In this document: positions 63,697 through 64,000 of the stretch, piece by piece
How positions within the stretch are numbered: the stretch's first letter is position 1
Layout: the number at the start of each line of letters is the position of its first letter
The notes under the pieces: generated by a model
Database searches by the model: none
What the model was told of the DNA's origin: nothing
Seen by the model: only the letters and a program-made list of their open reading frames with translations
Assembly (NCBI RefSeq): GCF_001649575.2
Contig: NC_051430.1
Location: 15,728,132-15,792,131 of the forward strand
Reading direction: 5' to 3'
Length of the DNA stretch: 64,000 bases
Origin: Kryptolebias marmoratus
Lineage: Eukaryota > Chordata > Actinopteri > Cyprinodontiformes > Rivulidae
Translations under genes and position numbers: made by a program

Positions 63697-64000
63697 CATT
63701 TATTTATATATTTATTTATAAGTAAGGGGAATATAGTAAGAAAGATTTTCATAGTTGATCTGAAGTGAAATGTATATGAGATGGGGGTTATTTCAAGTTT
63801 TAGTCACTACTTTGCATCACTGATTTTGCGTCATGTTTCAGTATAATGCAAACTCAGATGTGCTGAGGTCAAAATAAATCCTATCTGCAGCAAAGAGCAA
63901 GCTCAAAAATGCCATGAACACATCATTTTTTTTAAATATATACCTCCTCATATCATTTGTTCTTATAGTTTAGTTTAGCCAGGCTATGGTGTTAAAGATA

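Larger units (their letters stand above)
44133..64000 (+). other. fam172a: Downstream intron of fam172a (partial)
   Basis: The intron starts at GTGAGT at 44133 and no later exon could be recognised to the window end, so it is longer than 19.8 kb. I looked for the next Arb2-domain segment and did not see it. The interval holds L2/SINE-like and Tc1 remnants, AT microsatellites and several enhancer-like blocks. The intervals 45400-46900, 48310-50390, 52880-56100, 57150-59580 and 61000-62590 show only AT-rich or pyrimidine-rich intron with no nameable feature. Confidence 0.8.

Noticed and set aside
1..64000. Search for tRNA, rRNA, CRISPR arrays, intact viral or retroviral genes
   Set aside because: No cloverleaf with A/B boxes, no rRNA signatures, no spaced identical repeats, and no gag/pol/env-like frames were recognised.

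Overview
The window looks like vertebrate, most likely percomorph-type teleost, nuclear DNA. It is AT-rich, full of CA/GT, AT and ATA microsatellites, and carries fish-typical repeats: a Rex3/RTE retrotransposon fragment, Tc1/mariner remnants, a Tc1-like MITE with perfect terminal inverted repeats, and L2/SINE-like tails. No prokaryotic gene organisation, rRNA, tRNA or CRISPR array was seen. Almost all of the long open reading frames are chance or low-complexity frames in noncoding DNA.

One gene can be supported: the plus-strand orthologue of FAM172A (now ARB2A), an Arb2-domain nuclear and cotranscriptional/splicing-associated protein. Two internal coding exons lie in the window, at 32627-32845 (73 codons) and 44013-44132 (40 codons). 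Both are bounded by good AG/GT splice sites, both are phase 0 at each end, and they join in frame. The second carries the Ala-His-Ser-Tyr-Gly-Gly nucleophile-elbow signature. Everything else is intron: more than 32.6 kb upstream, 11.2 kb between the exons, and more than 19.8 kb downstream. The gene's first and last exons are outside the window.

Region by region: 1-32.6 kb is intron with a dead Tc1 fragment near 3.1 kb, a possible hAT-like remnant near 21 kb, a 390-bp MITE at 27.35-27.74 kb and several complex, repeat-free blocks that look like conserved noncoding elements. 32.6-44.1 kb holds the two exons, a candidate alternative terminal exon at 33274-33339, enhancer-like blocks at 36.8, 38.5 and 39.1-39.6 kb, and the Rex3 fragment at 41.5-42.2 kb. 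44.1-64 kb is intron with a second Tc1 remnant, L2/SINE-like pieces and further enhancer-like blocks at about 47, 50.5, 52.6, 56.7, 59.7, 60.3, 62.7 and 63.2 kb.

Human FAM172A is a neighbour of NR2F1, so the very long introns with homeodomain-, POU/SOX- and TCF-like motif clusters fit a bystander gene hosting long-range enhancers. That is inference: conservation could not be tested here. The most interesting specific observations are the candidate in-frame alternative terminal exon just 3' of the first exon, the enhancer-like block at 39.3-39.6 kb with an exact 12-bp repeat and a SOX/POU-like composite site, and the paired TCF-like inverted repeat at 63.15 kb. I see no clear evidence of a wholly new biological system.
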